Positions 8,079 to 16,005 are shown, counted from the first letter of the stretch. The stretch is 25,102 nt of DNA from an uncultured Prevotella sp. (GCA_900553595.1 USEC01000029.1:1-25102), one strand, 5' to 3'. Notes: generated by a model from the letters alone, not told the origin. Translations and numbers: made by a program.

Positions 8079-8242
8079 TATTGCTGTTCGGTAAAAACTT
8101 TTAGATACAGGTTTCGTATAGAGGTGTACCTTCGGCACACCCCGTGCGCATTAAAGTGTTATTGTTCTCAAATAATGCTGCAATTTTATCGCATCAGTAC
8201 TAAAATCTTTGATGTCGCACTAATGCAAAATTCATCGGTGAG
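8079..8242. other. Diverged second copy of the repeat's right end; no gene seen
   Basis: Bases 8079-8121 (ATTATTGCTG...GGTAAAAAC...CGTATAG) resemble the last 45 bases of the 334-bp repeat. Bases 8122-8156 match 3787-3821 and contain the hairpin-like GGTGTACCTTCGGCACACC. The rest up to the 23-bp iterations holds nothing I can name. Confidence 0.5.
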
Positions 8243-8333
8243 GGTACAAATGGTATAATAAAATTGGTACAAATGGTATAACGAAATTGGCACAAATGGT
8301 ATAACAAAAATGGTACATTTAGTATATTTTACG
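8243..8333. repeat. Four 23-bp direct iterations upstream of the ATPase gene
   Basis: The unit GGTACAAATGGTATAA(T/C) plus about six A/T-rich bases occurs at 8243-8265, 8266-8288 and 8289-8311 with few changes. A decayed fourth copy is at 8312-8333 (GGTACATTTAGTATATTTT). The array ends about 32 bases before the candidate -7 box. A spacing of 23 bases is close to two helical turns, so bound proteins would sit on one DNA face. It could be an operator array or only slippage-prone sequence. Confidence 0.85.
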
Positions 8334-8365
8334 ATAAAATCCATTCATTTTCAATAGTTTATTTA

Positions 8366-8373
8366 TAACTTTG
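8366..8373 (+). promoter_or_regulatory. Candidate -7 box of the ATPase gene
   Basis: TAACTTTG fits the Bacteroidota TAnnTTTG consensus and lies 27 bases before the ATG at 8401, implying a leader of about 20 bases. No clear -33 TTTG is present; the iterations lie just upstream. Confidence 0.6.
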
Positions 8374-8400
8374 CCTACATAATCAAAAACGACAAAGGAT

Positions 8401-9678
8401 ATGAAACAATACAGACCTCGCATAGCAGACGGAATATTAAGACGCAGACTTATGGGAGTTGGCGCTGTTCTGATACAAGGTCCAAAATGGTGTGGCAAGA
8501 CAACAACGGCCGAACAACAGGCAAAAAGTGTCGTGTATATGGATGATCCTGAATATATGGAGCAAAATATAGAATTGGCAGCTCTCTCCCCCAAAAAGCT
8601 TCTTGCCGGTACCACTCCACGCTTGATAGACGAATGGCAACTTGCTCCACAACTATGGGATGCCGCCCGTTTTGAGATTGACCATAGAGACGGAGAAGGA
8701 CAGTTTATATTCACGGGCTCTGCCGTACCTGCCGATACGGATAAGATACACCACTCCGGTACTGGTCGGTTTGCATGGCTGACGATGAGAACCATGAGTC
8801 TTTATGAGTCAGGAGAGTCTACTGGTGAAGTTAGTTTAGGGGATTTGTTCAGTAATTCTGGTGCGGATATTTTTGGAACCAACAATCTCAATATAGACTC
8901 CATAGCATGGCTCATTTGCCGTGGTGGATGGCCAAGGGCTACCACCATAAACAAAGAAGTGGCATTGGATATGGCGTACAGATATTATGAAGCCGTTATC
9001 AACAACGACATATCACGTGTTGACAATGTTAAGCGTGATGCCGAGAGAACCAAAAGGATTCTTCGTTCCATAGCAAGAAATCAATGTGCACAAATTTCAG
9101 TCAATACCATTTGTGCTGACATTGAGAACAACGATTCTGTTTCAGCCAATCGTCTTACGATAGCTTCATATATAGAAGCCTTGAAAAAAATATTTGTATT
9201 GGAAGACTCTCTTGCTTGGAATCCTAATTTGAGAAGTAAAACAGCAATAAGAAGTTCTGAAACCCTATATTTCTCCGATCCTTCGATTGGAATCGCAGCA
9301 TTGGGTGTCGGCCCCAACGACCTTATAAATGACCTTAGTACTATGGGACTGTTCTTTGAATCAATGTGTATCAGAGACTTAAGGGTATATGCTGATGCAT
9401 TGGAAGGTTCTATCTATCACTATCGTGACAGTAAGGGATTGGAGTGTGATGCCGTCTTGCATTTGAGAAACGGCAGCTATGGACTGATAGAAATAAAATT
9501 AGGAGGTGAGAAAAATATAGAAGAAGGGGCGAAGAACCTGAAGCTCCTTGCTTCTAAAATCGACAATACAAAGATGAAAGCGCCATCGTTTCTCATGATA
9601 CTTACAGGCACAACAAAGTATGCCATACGGCGTGAAGACGGCGTGTATGTAGTTCCTATAGGATGCCTGAAAGACTGA
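8401..9678 (+). CDS. AAA+ ATPase with DUF4143 domain and C-terminal PD-(D/E)XK-like motif
   Basis: This 425-residue protein has the usual two-part build of the AAA_14/DUF4143 family. Walker A is GPKWCGKTTT (G27-T36, with K33 and T34), Walker B is RLIDEWQL (D77, E78), and FTGSAVP is the sensor-like strand. The middle GGWPRA...YYEAVINNDISRV and FVLEDSLAWNP segments are typical of DUF4143. The C-terminus has a PD-(D/E)XK arrangement, ECDAVL (D350) followed by GLIEIKLGG (E364, K366), with key residues intact. These proteins are abundant in Bacteroidota; their biological role is not established, so I assign none. The gene stands alone with its own promoter. Base composition is more AT-rich than in the GH2 gene, as in the neighbouring island. 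Confidence 0.88.
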   Translation: MKQYRPRIADGILRRRLMGVGAVLIQGPKWCGKTTTAEQQAKSVVYMDDPEYMEQNIELAALSPKKLLAGTTPRLIDEWQLAPQLWDAARFEIDHRDGEGQFIFTGSAVPADTDKIHHSGTGRFAWLTMRTMSLYESGESTGEVSLGDLFSNSGADIFGTNNLNIDSIAWLICRGGWPRATTINKEVALDMAYRYYEAVINNDISRVDNVKRDAERTKRILRSIARNQCAQISVNTICADIENNDSVSANRLTIASYIEALKKIFVLEDSLAWNPNLRSKTAIRSSETLYFSDPSIGIAALGVGPNDLINDLSTMGLFFESMCIRDLRVYADALEGSIYHYRDSKGLECDAVLHLRNGSYGLIEIKLGGEKNIEEGAKNLKLLASKIDNTKMKAPSFLMILTGTTKYAIRREDGVYVVPIGCLKD

Positions 9679-9703
9679 TCAAGACTTTGTTCATCACTTT
9701 TGT

Positions 9704-9717
9704 TGCACCTTGGTGCA
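9704..9717. terminator. Short hairpin downstream of the ATPase gene
   Basis: TGCACC-TT-GGTGCA is a perfect 6-bp inverted repeat 25 bases past the ATPase stop. A second small one, CTTGC-TAAG-GCAAG, follows at about 9757-9770. Neither has a proper T-tract, so termination is only possible. Otherwise 9679-9813 holds no gene that I can support. Confidence 0.35.
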
Positions 9718-9813
9718 GCAGATGGGTAGGTGATAGTTTGCTACATAGCTAATCTTGCTAAGGCAAGAAACTTCTCCAGCTCCTTTAACTCCCGACTCAC
9801 CCATCACCGCTCG

Positions 9814-10950
9814 TCAGAACACTTCCGCCACATAATTGCGCTTGACGCCGTCCTTTCCGCGTTTCAGGAAAAGTGTCAGGCGTATGGGTTGTCCCACCGC
9901 CAGCTGGCGTTTCGCCTCTTCCGGCATACGGGCGGTGGATGCGAAACCCTCCTGGGCTATCGTTCCTCCGTCTGCTGCCGTGCTGCCCGAAGTGATGGAG
10001 TATCTTATGTAGTATTCCTGCGCATTGACATACATGATGCGTGCCGTGTGTATGCCGAACGCCTCACGCCCCTTGTAGGTGTCGAGCAGGGCCGTTATCG
10101 CTGCCGATTTGAAGTGGTCGCCCTGCGCTATTATGGGACAGAACGTGACGAAGCTGCCTTTGACCGCCGCCTTTTCGGGGCATTGCGACTTCTCGGCGAC
10201 GAAGTGGCGTGACATGGAGTCATAGACATGGATGTGTCCGCGGCTCGTGTCTATGCCATCGACATAGCCGGTAGTGGTGGTGAAGACCTCATGCACCGCC
10301 TTCTTCGACAGCACTATCTCGGCGGCACGCTCGCAGCCTTGCTTCGACACCCGTGTCAGAACATCGAACATGCGGCCGCATATTTCATACGGGCGACACG
10401 GAAACTGGTGACTGTCGGCAATGAATTCCGTGCCGTTCGGGGCTACCAGCTTCACGAAACGCCGCTTGTGCCCGTTCTGTTCCTTCTCGAACATAGTGAC
10501 GGCATACATTGTTACGATGGAGTGGCAACCCTCGCGGCTTTCCTCCGGATGATGAAGCAGATACGCCTGCAAGGCACGCTCCGTGCGCTCCGCGAGTGCC
10601 GGGTACTGCCGTCCGTCCTTTCCCGTATGCCGTTGGCGGTCTTCGTTGCGCAGGCACGAGTCGTAGCCCCATGCCTTGAGGAAGTTGGGGATGTGGAAAT
10701 CGGCATACTCCTCGCTCACCTTTACGGCAATGGCAAGCATGCACGAATTGATGAGCGACGGCTTCTTCTGGCGCAGCTTCATGTAAGTGGCAAGCAGCAT
10801 GCGTGCCTCTTTCGAACCAATAGACTTGTAGTTCTGGCGCAGATAGCGGTATATCGCCCAGTTTGTCTCCTCCGGGTGCTTGGCACCGTCGGATACGGAT
10901 TCTATGAGTTGGTCCCAAGTGGGAACCTCTGTCGTGGGGTTAGTAGTCAT
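9814..10950 (-). CDS. Uncharacterised Bacteroidales protein, 378 aa
   Basis: I do not recognise a named domain. With the ATG at 10950 the protein starts MTTNPTTEVPTWDQLIESVS. A Lys/Arg-rich extension to 11025 is possible but overlaps a fragment of the palindromic repeat, so I reject it. Visible blocks are ETNWAIYRYLRQNYKSIGSK and EARMLLATYMKL (helical), then KISEEYADFHIPNFLKAWGY, then RNEDRQRHTGKDGRQYPALA. The C-terminal half is beta-rich, with HIHVYDSMSRHFVAE and ARIMYVNAQEYYIRYSITSG. There is no signal peptide or membrane segment, so it is probably cytoplasmic. I recall similar sequences as multi-copy conserved hypotheticals of Prevotella; this is from memory only. It diverges from the GH2 gene and ends facing the DUF4143 ATPase. 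Confidence 0.8.
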   Translation of the reverse strand: MTTNPTTEVPTWDQLIESVSDGAKHPEETNWAIYRYLRQNYKSIGSKEARMLLATYMKLRQKKPSLINSCMLAIAVKVSEEYADFHIPNFLKAWGYDSCLRNEDRQRHTGKDGRQYPALAERTERALQAYLLHHPEESREGCHSIVTMYAVTMFEKEQNGHKRRFVKLVAPNGTEFIADSHQFPCRPYEICGRMFDVLTRVSKQGCERAAEIVLSKKAVHEVFTTTTGYVDGIDTSRGHIHVYDSMSRHFVAEKSQCPEKAAVKGSFVTFCPIIAQGDHFKSAAITALLDTYKGREAFGIHTARIMYVNAQEYYIRYSITSGSTAADGGTIAQEGFASTARMPEEAKRQLAVGQPIRLTLFLKRGKDGVKRNYVAEVF

Positions 10951-10975
10951 ATCTATGTGGTTTGGCAAAATTCCC

Positions 10976-10994
10976 TTATCTTCCGATAACTTCC
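10976..10994. repeat. Fragment of the GGAAGTTATCGGAAG palindromic repeat motif
   Basis: On the minus strand this reads GGAAGTTATCGGAAGATAA. It shares the core of the MITE-like elements at 13648-13808 and 16006-16160, and lies in the leader of the uncharacterised gene. It is too short to show it was a full element. Confidence 0.45.
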
Positions 10995-11039
10995 TTTTCA
11001 ATTTCCGGCGATACCGCGCAGTCATCGGTTGATGTCTGG

Positions 11040-11047
11040 CAAATTTA
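11040..11047 (-). promoter_or_regulatory. Possible -7 box of the 378-aa protein gene
   Basis: Minus-strand TAAATTTG fits TAnnTTTG, about 90 bases before the chosen ATG. A closer GAATTTTG lies about 25 bases before the ATG with one mismatch. I cannot choose between them. Confidence 0.35.
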
Positions 11048-11112
11048 CAAAATTTAGTTGGAATAATGAAAAGAAAAAGGCATTCAGGCGTGGTTTTTTA
11101 TGTGAATTTTCC

Positions 11113-11120
11113 TACCTTTG
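11113..11120 (+). promoter_or_regulatory. -7 box of the GH2 gene
   Basis: TACCTTTG fits TAnnTTTG and ends 24 bases before the ATG at 11145, giving a leader of about 18 bases. A T-run (TTTTTT) replaces a clean -33 TTTG. Confidence 0.65.
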
Positions 11121-11144
11121 CAACCAACTAACAAAATTTAAACC

Positions 11145-13628
11145 ATGATAAAATTACTTCTCTTAGCATTGGCATTTCTTGCACTGCCCGTTTCGGCTCG
11201 TGAAAGGAAATGCGTGGATGAGGGTTGGCGGTTCATCCTTGCCGATTCCCCCGAAATGTCAGCAAACAGTTATGATGATTCCGCCTGGCGGCTTCTCGAC
11301 CTTCCGCACGACTGGGCGATAGAGGGCGACTTTTCCGCTTCCAACCCTTCGGGAGCGGGCGGCGGCGCATTGCCCGGCGGAATAGGGTGGTATCGCAAGC
11401 GGCTGCAGCTGCAGCCAAAGGCGGGCGAACGCTATTTCATCGATTTCGACGGTGTGTATATGAACTCCACCGTGTATGTAAACGGTCACGAACTGGGCAA
11501 GCGTCCCTACGGATACAGCAGTTTCCGCTACGAACTCACGCCCTGGCTGCGTCCCGACGGCAACAACATTATCGCCGTAAAGGTGGATAACAGCGACCAA
11601 CCCAACAGCCGTTGGTACAGCGGATGCGGCATCTACCGCCATGTGTGGATGGAGTCGGCGGCGGCAGTGAGTGTCGGCCATTGGGGGACATACATCGTTC
11701 CTGTGCTGAAAGGCAACGGCACGGCGCAGTTCAAGGTCGTTGCAAGCATAGAAAACACCACGGGAAAAGCCGTGAAAGCAATCGTGCGCAACACGCTGCT
11801 CGATGCCGAGGGGCGGAGAGTGGCTTCGTCGCAGTCGGCAATGAAGCTTGCGGCAAAGGGCGACAACACACAGACTCTGTCGCTGCGAAAGCCCCGCCTT
11901 TGGTCGGTGGAGCACCCCTATATCTACACCATGCGCACCGAAGTGGTGGTGGATGGCAGTGTCGTCGATACATACGACACCACAACGGGCGTGCGCACTT
12001 TCAAGTTCGACTCGAAAAAAGGCTTCTCCCTTAACGGAAAGAGCATGAAGATAAACGGCGTGTGCCAGCATCACGACCTCGGATGCCTCGGAGCCGCCCT
12101 CTCGGAGGACGCCCTTCACCGCCAGCTCACCATGCTGCGCGACATGGGATGCAACGCCGTGCGCTGTTCGCACAACCCTCCTTCGCCCGAACTTCTCAAC
12201 ATGTGCGACACGATGGGAATCATCGTCATGGACGAATCTTTTGACATGTGGCGCAAGAAGAAGACCCAGAACGACTATGCCCGCTTCTTCGACGAGTGGC
12301 ACGAGCGCGACCTTACCGACCTCATCGTGCGCGACCGCAACCATCCGAGCATCCTTATGTGGAGCATCGGCAACGAGGTGCTGGAACAATGGAACCAGGC
12401 CGATGCCGACACGCTCACACTTGAGCAGGCAAACAGAATACTGAATTTCGGACACGACATGACGGAACAGGCAAAAGAGAGCGGAATGAACATCAACTCG
12501 CTGCTCACCAAGCGTCTTGCCGACATCGTGCGGTCGCTCGACCCCACACGCCCCATAACAGCGGGATGCAACGAGCCCGAACCAAGCAACAACCTGTTCC
12601 GCAGCAAGGCTCTCGACATCATAGGCTTCAACTATCACCGTCAGTGGATAAAGGATGTGCCGAAGAACTTCCCAGACATGCCGTTCCTCATGACCGAGAG
12701 CGTATCGGCATTACAGACACGCGGCCACTACACCATGCCGTCGGACTCCTTGATCGCCGCCCCGTTGAGTTGGGACAAGGAATACACCGACCCCTCGTTC
12801 CGTTGCAGTGCCTACGACAACGTCCATGTCCCCTGGGGATCAAACCACGAAAACACATGGGATATAGTGAAACACACGCCATACTGCTGCGGACAGTTCA
12901 TTTGGACGGGCTGGGACTACATAGGCGAACCCACACCGTATGGATTCCCAGCACGAAGCAGCTACTTCGGTATAATCGACCTCGCCGGATTCCCCAAGGA
13001 CTCCTACTATATGTATCAGAGTGAATGGACCGACAAACCGGTGCTTCACCTCTTCCCGCACTGGAACTGGCTTGAAGGACAGGACATAGACATGTGGTGC
13101 TACTACAACAATTACGACGATGTGGAACTCTTTGTAAACGGCAAGAGTCAGGGCGTGCAACGCAAGAAGGACTCACACCAGTTTCATGTGGCATGGCGTG
13201 TGAAATACGAACCGGGAGAAGTGAAGGTAGTCGCTCACCGTGACGGCAAGGCTGTAGCCGAACAGACCATACGCACTGCCGGCGCCCCCGACCACATACG
13301 CCTCACCGCCGACCGCTCGGCTATGACCGCCGACGGAAAGAGTCTGGCTTTCGTGACAGTGGAGGTGCTCGACAAGGACGGCAACCTCTGTCCGCATGCC
13401 GACGACCAGATCTTCTTCGATGTCAGCGGCAACGGTGCCATTGCCGGCGTGGATAACGGTTTGCAGACTTCCATGGAACGCTTCAAGGACAACAAACGCA
13501 AGGCGTTCAATGGCAAATGTCTCGTCGTACTGCGTGCCGGAAAGACTCCGGGCAAGTTGCATATCAAAGCCAAGAGCTACAACCTGAAGAGTAGCGAACT
13601 GACATTCGATATTGCGGCAGTACGTTGA
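11145..13628 (+). CDS. Secreted GH2 beta-glycosidase (beta-galactosidase-like)
   Basis: The 827-residue product has a short signal peptide (MIKLLLLALAFLALPVSA) and should act in the periplasm or beyond. Domain order is the GH2 sugar-binding sandwich (about 25-185, with LPHDW and GIGWYRK), an immunoglobulin-like domain (about 190-295) and a TIM barrel (about 300-590). A DUF4982-like domain follows (about 600-700, with VELFVNGKSQG), then a C-terminal Ig-like domain. The acid/base is E411 in WSIGNEV and the nucleophile E518 in FLMTES; both are present. NGVCQHHDLG and RCSHNPPS are family landmarks. Retaining hydrolysis of a terminal beta-linked sugar is expected; beta-galactosidase is the usual label for this build, but the exact sugar cannot be read. 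The gene has its own promoter and no SusC/D neighbours. A palindromic element follows 19 bases after the stop. Confidence 0.92.
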   Translation: MIKLLLLALAFLALPVSARERKCVDEGWRFILADSPEMSANSYDDSAWRLLDLPHDWAIEGDFSASNPSGAGGGALPGGIGWYRKRLQLQPKAGERYFIDFDGVYMNSTVYVNGHELGKRPYGYSSFRYELTPWLRPDGNNIIAVKVDNSDQPNSRWYSGCGIYRHVWMESAAAVSVGHWGTYIVPVLKGNGTAQFKVVASIENTTGKAVKAIVRNTLLDAEGRRVASSQSAMKLAAKGDNTQTLSLRKPRLWSVEHPYIYTMRTEVVVDGSVVDTYDTTTGVRTFKFDSKKGFSLNGKSMKINGVCQHHDLGCLGAALSEDALHRQLTMLRDMGCNAVRCSHNPPSPELLNMCDTMGIIVMDESFDMWRKKKTQNDYARFFDEWHERDLTDLIVRDRNHPSILMWSIGNEVLEQWNQADADTLTLEQANRILNFGHDMTEQAKESGMNINSLLTKRLADIVRSLDPTRPITAGCNEPEPSNNLFRSKALDIIGFNYHRQWIKDVPKNFPDMPFLMTESVSALQTRGHYTMPSDSLIAAPLSWDKEYTDPSFRCSAYDNVHVPWGSNHENTWDIVKHTPYCCGQFIWTGWDYIGEPTPYGFPARSSYFGIIDLAGFPKDSYYMYQSEWTDKPVLHLFPHWNWLEGQDIDMWCYYNNYDDVELFVNGKSQGVQRKKDSHQFHVAWRVKYEPGEVKVVAHRDGKAVAEQTIRTAGAPDHIRLTADRSAMTADGKSLAFVTVEVLDKDGNLCPHADDQIFFDVSGNGAIAGVDNGLQTSMERFKDNKRKAFNGKCLVVLRAGKTPGKLHIKAKSYNLKSSELTFDIAAVR

Positions 13629-13647
13629 AAAAAACGGAGTTGGCGGT

Positions 13648-13808
13648 GTGTCAAAACTGAAGTTATCGGAAGTTAGGCTTCGCCGGAAGTTAAAGGAAGA
13701 TAACGGACAATAGCAGAACCCATTGAAAACTAATGGTAATGTCCGTTACCTTCCATCCGCCGAGGCGGATTAACTTCCGATAACTTCGGCTAACTCCCGT
13801 TTTGACAC
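13648..13808. repeat. Full palindromic MITE-like element (161 bp)
   Basis: Ends are perfect 10-bp terminal inverted repeats, GTGTCAAAAC and GTTTTGACAC. Inside, GAAGTTATCGGAAGTTA (13659-13675) is the exact reverse complement of TAACTTCCGATAACTTC (13771-13787), and GGAAGATAACGGACA pairs with TGTCCGTTACCTTCC apart from one mismatch. Each arm carries a small hairpin: GGCTTCGCC on the left, ATCCGCCGAGGCGGAT on the right. There is no coding capacity. Relatives are at 16006-16160 (whole) and 7990-8075 (one arm). It sits just behind the GH2 stop codon and could form a terminator in RNA. Confidence 0.85.
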
Positions 13809-13818
13809 TCCTCCGGGA

Positions 13819-13890
13819 TAAACGGAAATTAGCGGACAATAGTACAAACTTGCTGAAAAAGCAATGCTATTGTCCGCTAATTTCCGTTTA
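13819..13890. terminator. 24-bp perfect inverted repeat between convergent genes
   Basis: The arms 13819-13842 and 13867-13890 are exact reverse complements (TAAACGGAAATTAGCGGACA, then ATAG). The 24-base loop contains a nested TTGCT-gaaaa-AGCAA hairpin. The motif CGGACAATAG is shared with the adjacent MITE-like element, so this is probably a variant of the same family. It lies between the GH2 gene and the convergent metal ATPase and should block read-through in both directions, although no long T-tract follows. Confidence 0.75.
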
Positions 13891-13907
13891 TATTCCATTA
13901 ATTCCCG

Positions 13908-15794
13908 CTAACTCCCTTTCCCTTTATACCCAAGCGTCCTCATGGCATTGAGCACGGCAATGACGGTGACGCCTACATCGGCAAATACAGCCATCCACAT
14001 TGTGGCTATGCCGAGGGCGGCGAGCAGGAGCACAAGCACCTTTACGCCGATGGCGAACACTACGTTCTCGTGGGCAATGCCCAGCGTGCGGCGGGCAATG
14101 GCTATGGCGGTGGCAACCTTGGTGGGGTTGTCGTCCATCAGTACAACATCGGCTGCCTCTATCGCCGCGTCGCTGCCCAACGCTCCCATGGCTATGCCCA
14201 CATCGGCACGCGCCAGTACAGGAGCGTCGTTGATTCCGTCGCCCACGAAAGCCGTGGTTCTGCCGGCGGGAGTCGCAGACGCCAACTGCTCGAAAGCGTC
14301 TATCTTCTCTGTTGGAAGGAGTCCGGCGCGGCATTCGTCTATTCCTAATTCCGCAGCCACGCTCTGTGCCACTTCCTTACGGTCGCCAGTGAGCATGGCG
14401 ACGCAGCCCACTCCCATTCTCTTGACATCGCTTACCGCCTCGGCAGCAAAGGGTTTTATAGCGTCGGACACTACTATATGGCCGGCATAGACTCCCTCGA
14501 TGGCGACATGCACCACAGTTCCCACACGATGGCACTGGTGCCACTGCGCTCCGACGGCATCCATCATGCTGCCGTTGCCCACGCACACCGTGCGTCCGTT
14601 CACCTTGGCGCTGATGCCTTTTCCTGCCACCTCCTGCACATCGCTCACCTTGCATCCGTCCTGCTCGTGGGCGAAAGCCGTCCGTAGCGACACGGCAATG
14701 GGGTGAGTGGAGTAACGCTCCACATGGGCGGCGAGGTGCAGCAGTTCGTCGGCGGAGATGTCGCTGGGATGTATCGCCGTCACTTCAAACACGCCTTTCG
14801 TCAGCGTTCCCGTCTTGTCGAACGCTACCGTACCCAGACGGGCAAGCGCATCCATGTAGTTGCCACCCTTAATGAGTATGCCATGACGCGCCGCGCCGCC
14901 AATACCGCCAAAGAACGACAGCGGAATGGAAATGACGAGAGCACACGGACACGACACCACAAGGAATGTGAGGGCGCGATAGAGCCACACGGTGAAACCT
15001 GCTCCGTAGCTCGCGCAGAACAGCGGTGGAATGAAGGCGAGCACCAGTGCCGTGACAACGACGACGGGAGTGTAGATGCGTGCGAACTTCGTGATGAAAG
15101 TCTCGCTGCGGCTCTTGCGCTCGCTGGCGTTCTCCACCAGACTTATTATCTTCGTGGCTGTCGATTCGCCGAAAGTCTTTGTCACCTTGGCGCGCAGCAC
15201 TCCGGAAATGTTTACGCATCCCGATACCACGCTGTCGCCCACCGTCACATCGCGCGGCATACTCTCGCCGGTGAGTGCCACGGTGTTGAGTGCCGACGCA
15301 CCTGCGGTGACAACGGCGTCGAGCGGCACGCGTTCGCCCGGGCGTATCTCTATCGTCTCGCCCACAAGCACGCTCTCCGGCGACACCGTCGTCATTTCGT
15401 CGCCGCGCACCACGTTGGCAGTGTCGGGGCGTATGTCCATGAGCTGCGATATGGAGCGGCGGCTGCGGTGCTCGGCATAATGCTCGAACAGCTCGCCCAC
15501 CTGAAAGAAGAGCATCACGAACACCGCTTCGGGAAACTCCGTTTCTGCTCCCGGCAGGAAACCGATGAAGAGTGCGCCCACCGTGGCGATGGTCATAAGC
15601 ACATCTTCGTCGAGTGCTTCGCCGTGGCAAAGTCCCTCTATCGCCTCGCCCACGACATCGTAGCCCGCCACGAGGTAGGGCACAAGATATACCAAAAGCA
15701 ACTGCCATACGGCAAGCTGCCCCGTGTGTTCCACTCCCACTGCCACGACAAGAAGCACGGCAGCTACAACGATTCTTGTGATTTTTGTCTTCAT
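13908..15794 (-). CDS. P1B-2 heavy-metal efflux ATPase (Zn2+/Cd2+/Pb2+ type)
   Basis: This 628-residue inner-membrane pump exports divalent soft metals at the cost of ATP. Landmarks in order are: TGES (175-178, actuator), CPC in the membrane (282-284), the phosphorylated DKTGT (D326), HP of the nucleotide domain (H364-P365) and GDGIND (518-523). The class-defining residues are N577, K585 and the DVG at 606-608 near the C-terminus. The N-x7-K-x20-DxG pattern is the P1B-2 signature, which separates it from copper pumps. No N-terminal HMA or Cys-rich metal-binding domain is present; the protein starts directly with the first membrane helix, so it is a short form. The stop codon falls within GGGAGTTAGC, a string also found in the nearby palindromic elements, so the last residues may come from an insertion. 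The promoter carries a palindrome. Confidence 0.93.
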   Translation of the reverse strand: MKTKITRIVVAAVLLVVAVGVEHTGQLAVWQLLLVYLVPYLVAGYDVVGEAIEGLCHGEALDEDVLMTIATVGALFIGFLPGAETEFPEAVFVMLFFQVGELFEHYAEHRSRRSISQLMDIRPDTANVVRGDEMTTVSPESVLVGETIEIRPGERVPLDAVVTAGASALNTVALTGESMPRDVTVGDSVVSGCVNISGVLRAKVTKTFGESTATKIISLVENASERKSRSETFITKFARIYTPVVVVTALVLAFIPPLFCASYGAGFTVWLYRALTFLVVSCPCALVISIPLSFFGGIGGAARHGILIKGGNYMDALARLGTVAFDKTGTLTKGVFEVTAIHPSDISADELLHLAAHVERYSTHPIAVSLRTAFAHEQDGCKVSDVQEVAGKGISAKVNGRTVCVGNGSMMDAVGAQWHQCHRVGTVVHVAIEGVYAGHIVVSDAIKPFAAEAVSDVKRMGVGCVAMLTGDRKEVAQSVAAELGIDECRAGLLPTEKIDAFEQLASATPAGRTTAFVGDGINDAPVLARADVGIAMGALGSDAAIEAADVVLMDDNPTKVATAIAIARRTLGIAHENVVFAIGVKVLVLLLAALGIATMWMAVFADVGVTVIAVLNAMRTLGYKGKGS

Positions 15795-15823
15795 ATTCCT
15801 CTTATTCTTTTTTTATTCTCCTG

Positions 15824-15831
15824 CAAAATTA
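15824..15831 (-). promoter_or_regulatory. Candidate -7 box of the metal ATPase gene
   Basis: Minus-strand TAATTTTG fits TAnnTTTG exactly and lies 29 bases upstream of the ATG at 15794. A second, poorer match (GAACTTTG) lies farther upstream. Confidence 0.6.
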
Positions 15832-15843
15832 CGAATATATGGA

Positions 15844-15858
15844 TGCAACCGGGTTGCA
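15844..15858. promoter_or_regulatory. Palindrome TGCAACC-g-GGTTGCA upstream of the metal ATPase
   Basis: A perfect 7-1-7 inverted repeat centred about 24 bases upstream of the -7 box, where a dyad-binding metal sensor could act. No ArsR, MerR or Fur-like gene is in the window to bind it, so a regulator role is inference. Confidence 0.5.
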
Positions 15859-15939
15859 AAGTTCTACAAAGAGGATTGGGAAAATAATTCATATTTCATA
15901 ATTTGGTTTCGCCTTCTAATTCGCAATTCAGAATAAGAG

Positions 15940-15958
15940 GTCGAGCGTCCCGCTCGAC
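15940..15958. repeat. Short perfect hairpin GTCGAGC-gtccc-GCTCGAC
   Basis: A 7-bp perfect stem with a 5-base loop in the 548-base gene-free stretch between the metal ATPase and the toxin gene. No T-tract follows. It may be a small interspersed palindrome. The rest of 15859-16005 shows nothing I can name. Confidence 0.5.
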
Positions 15959-16005
15959 AACACTGCGCAAGTCTGCAAATTGAGAGCTGTTTGGATGGTG
16001 TTGAG

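Noticed and set aside
8243..8333. Iterations considered as a CRISPR array
   Set aside because: Units are contiguous 23-mers with no unique spacers, and no cas genes are present.
11259..12638. Long open frame (459 codons) antisense to the GH2 gene
   Set aside because: Composition is His/Val/Arg-rich with no domain; it mirrors a GC-rich real gene with intact catalytic motifs on the plus strand.
14703..15887. 394-codon frame antisense to the metal ATPase
   Set aside because: Low-complexity His/Arg/Glu-rich product; the P1B ATPase on the other strand has every family motif.
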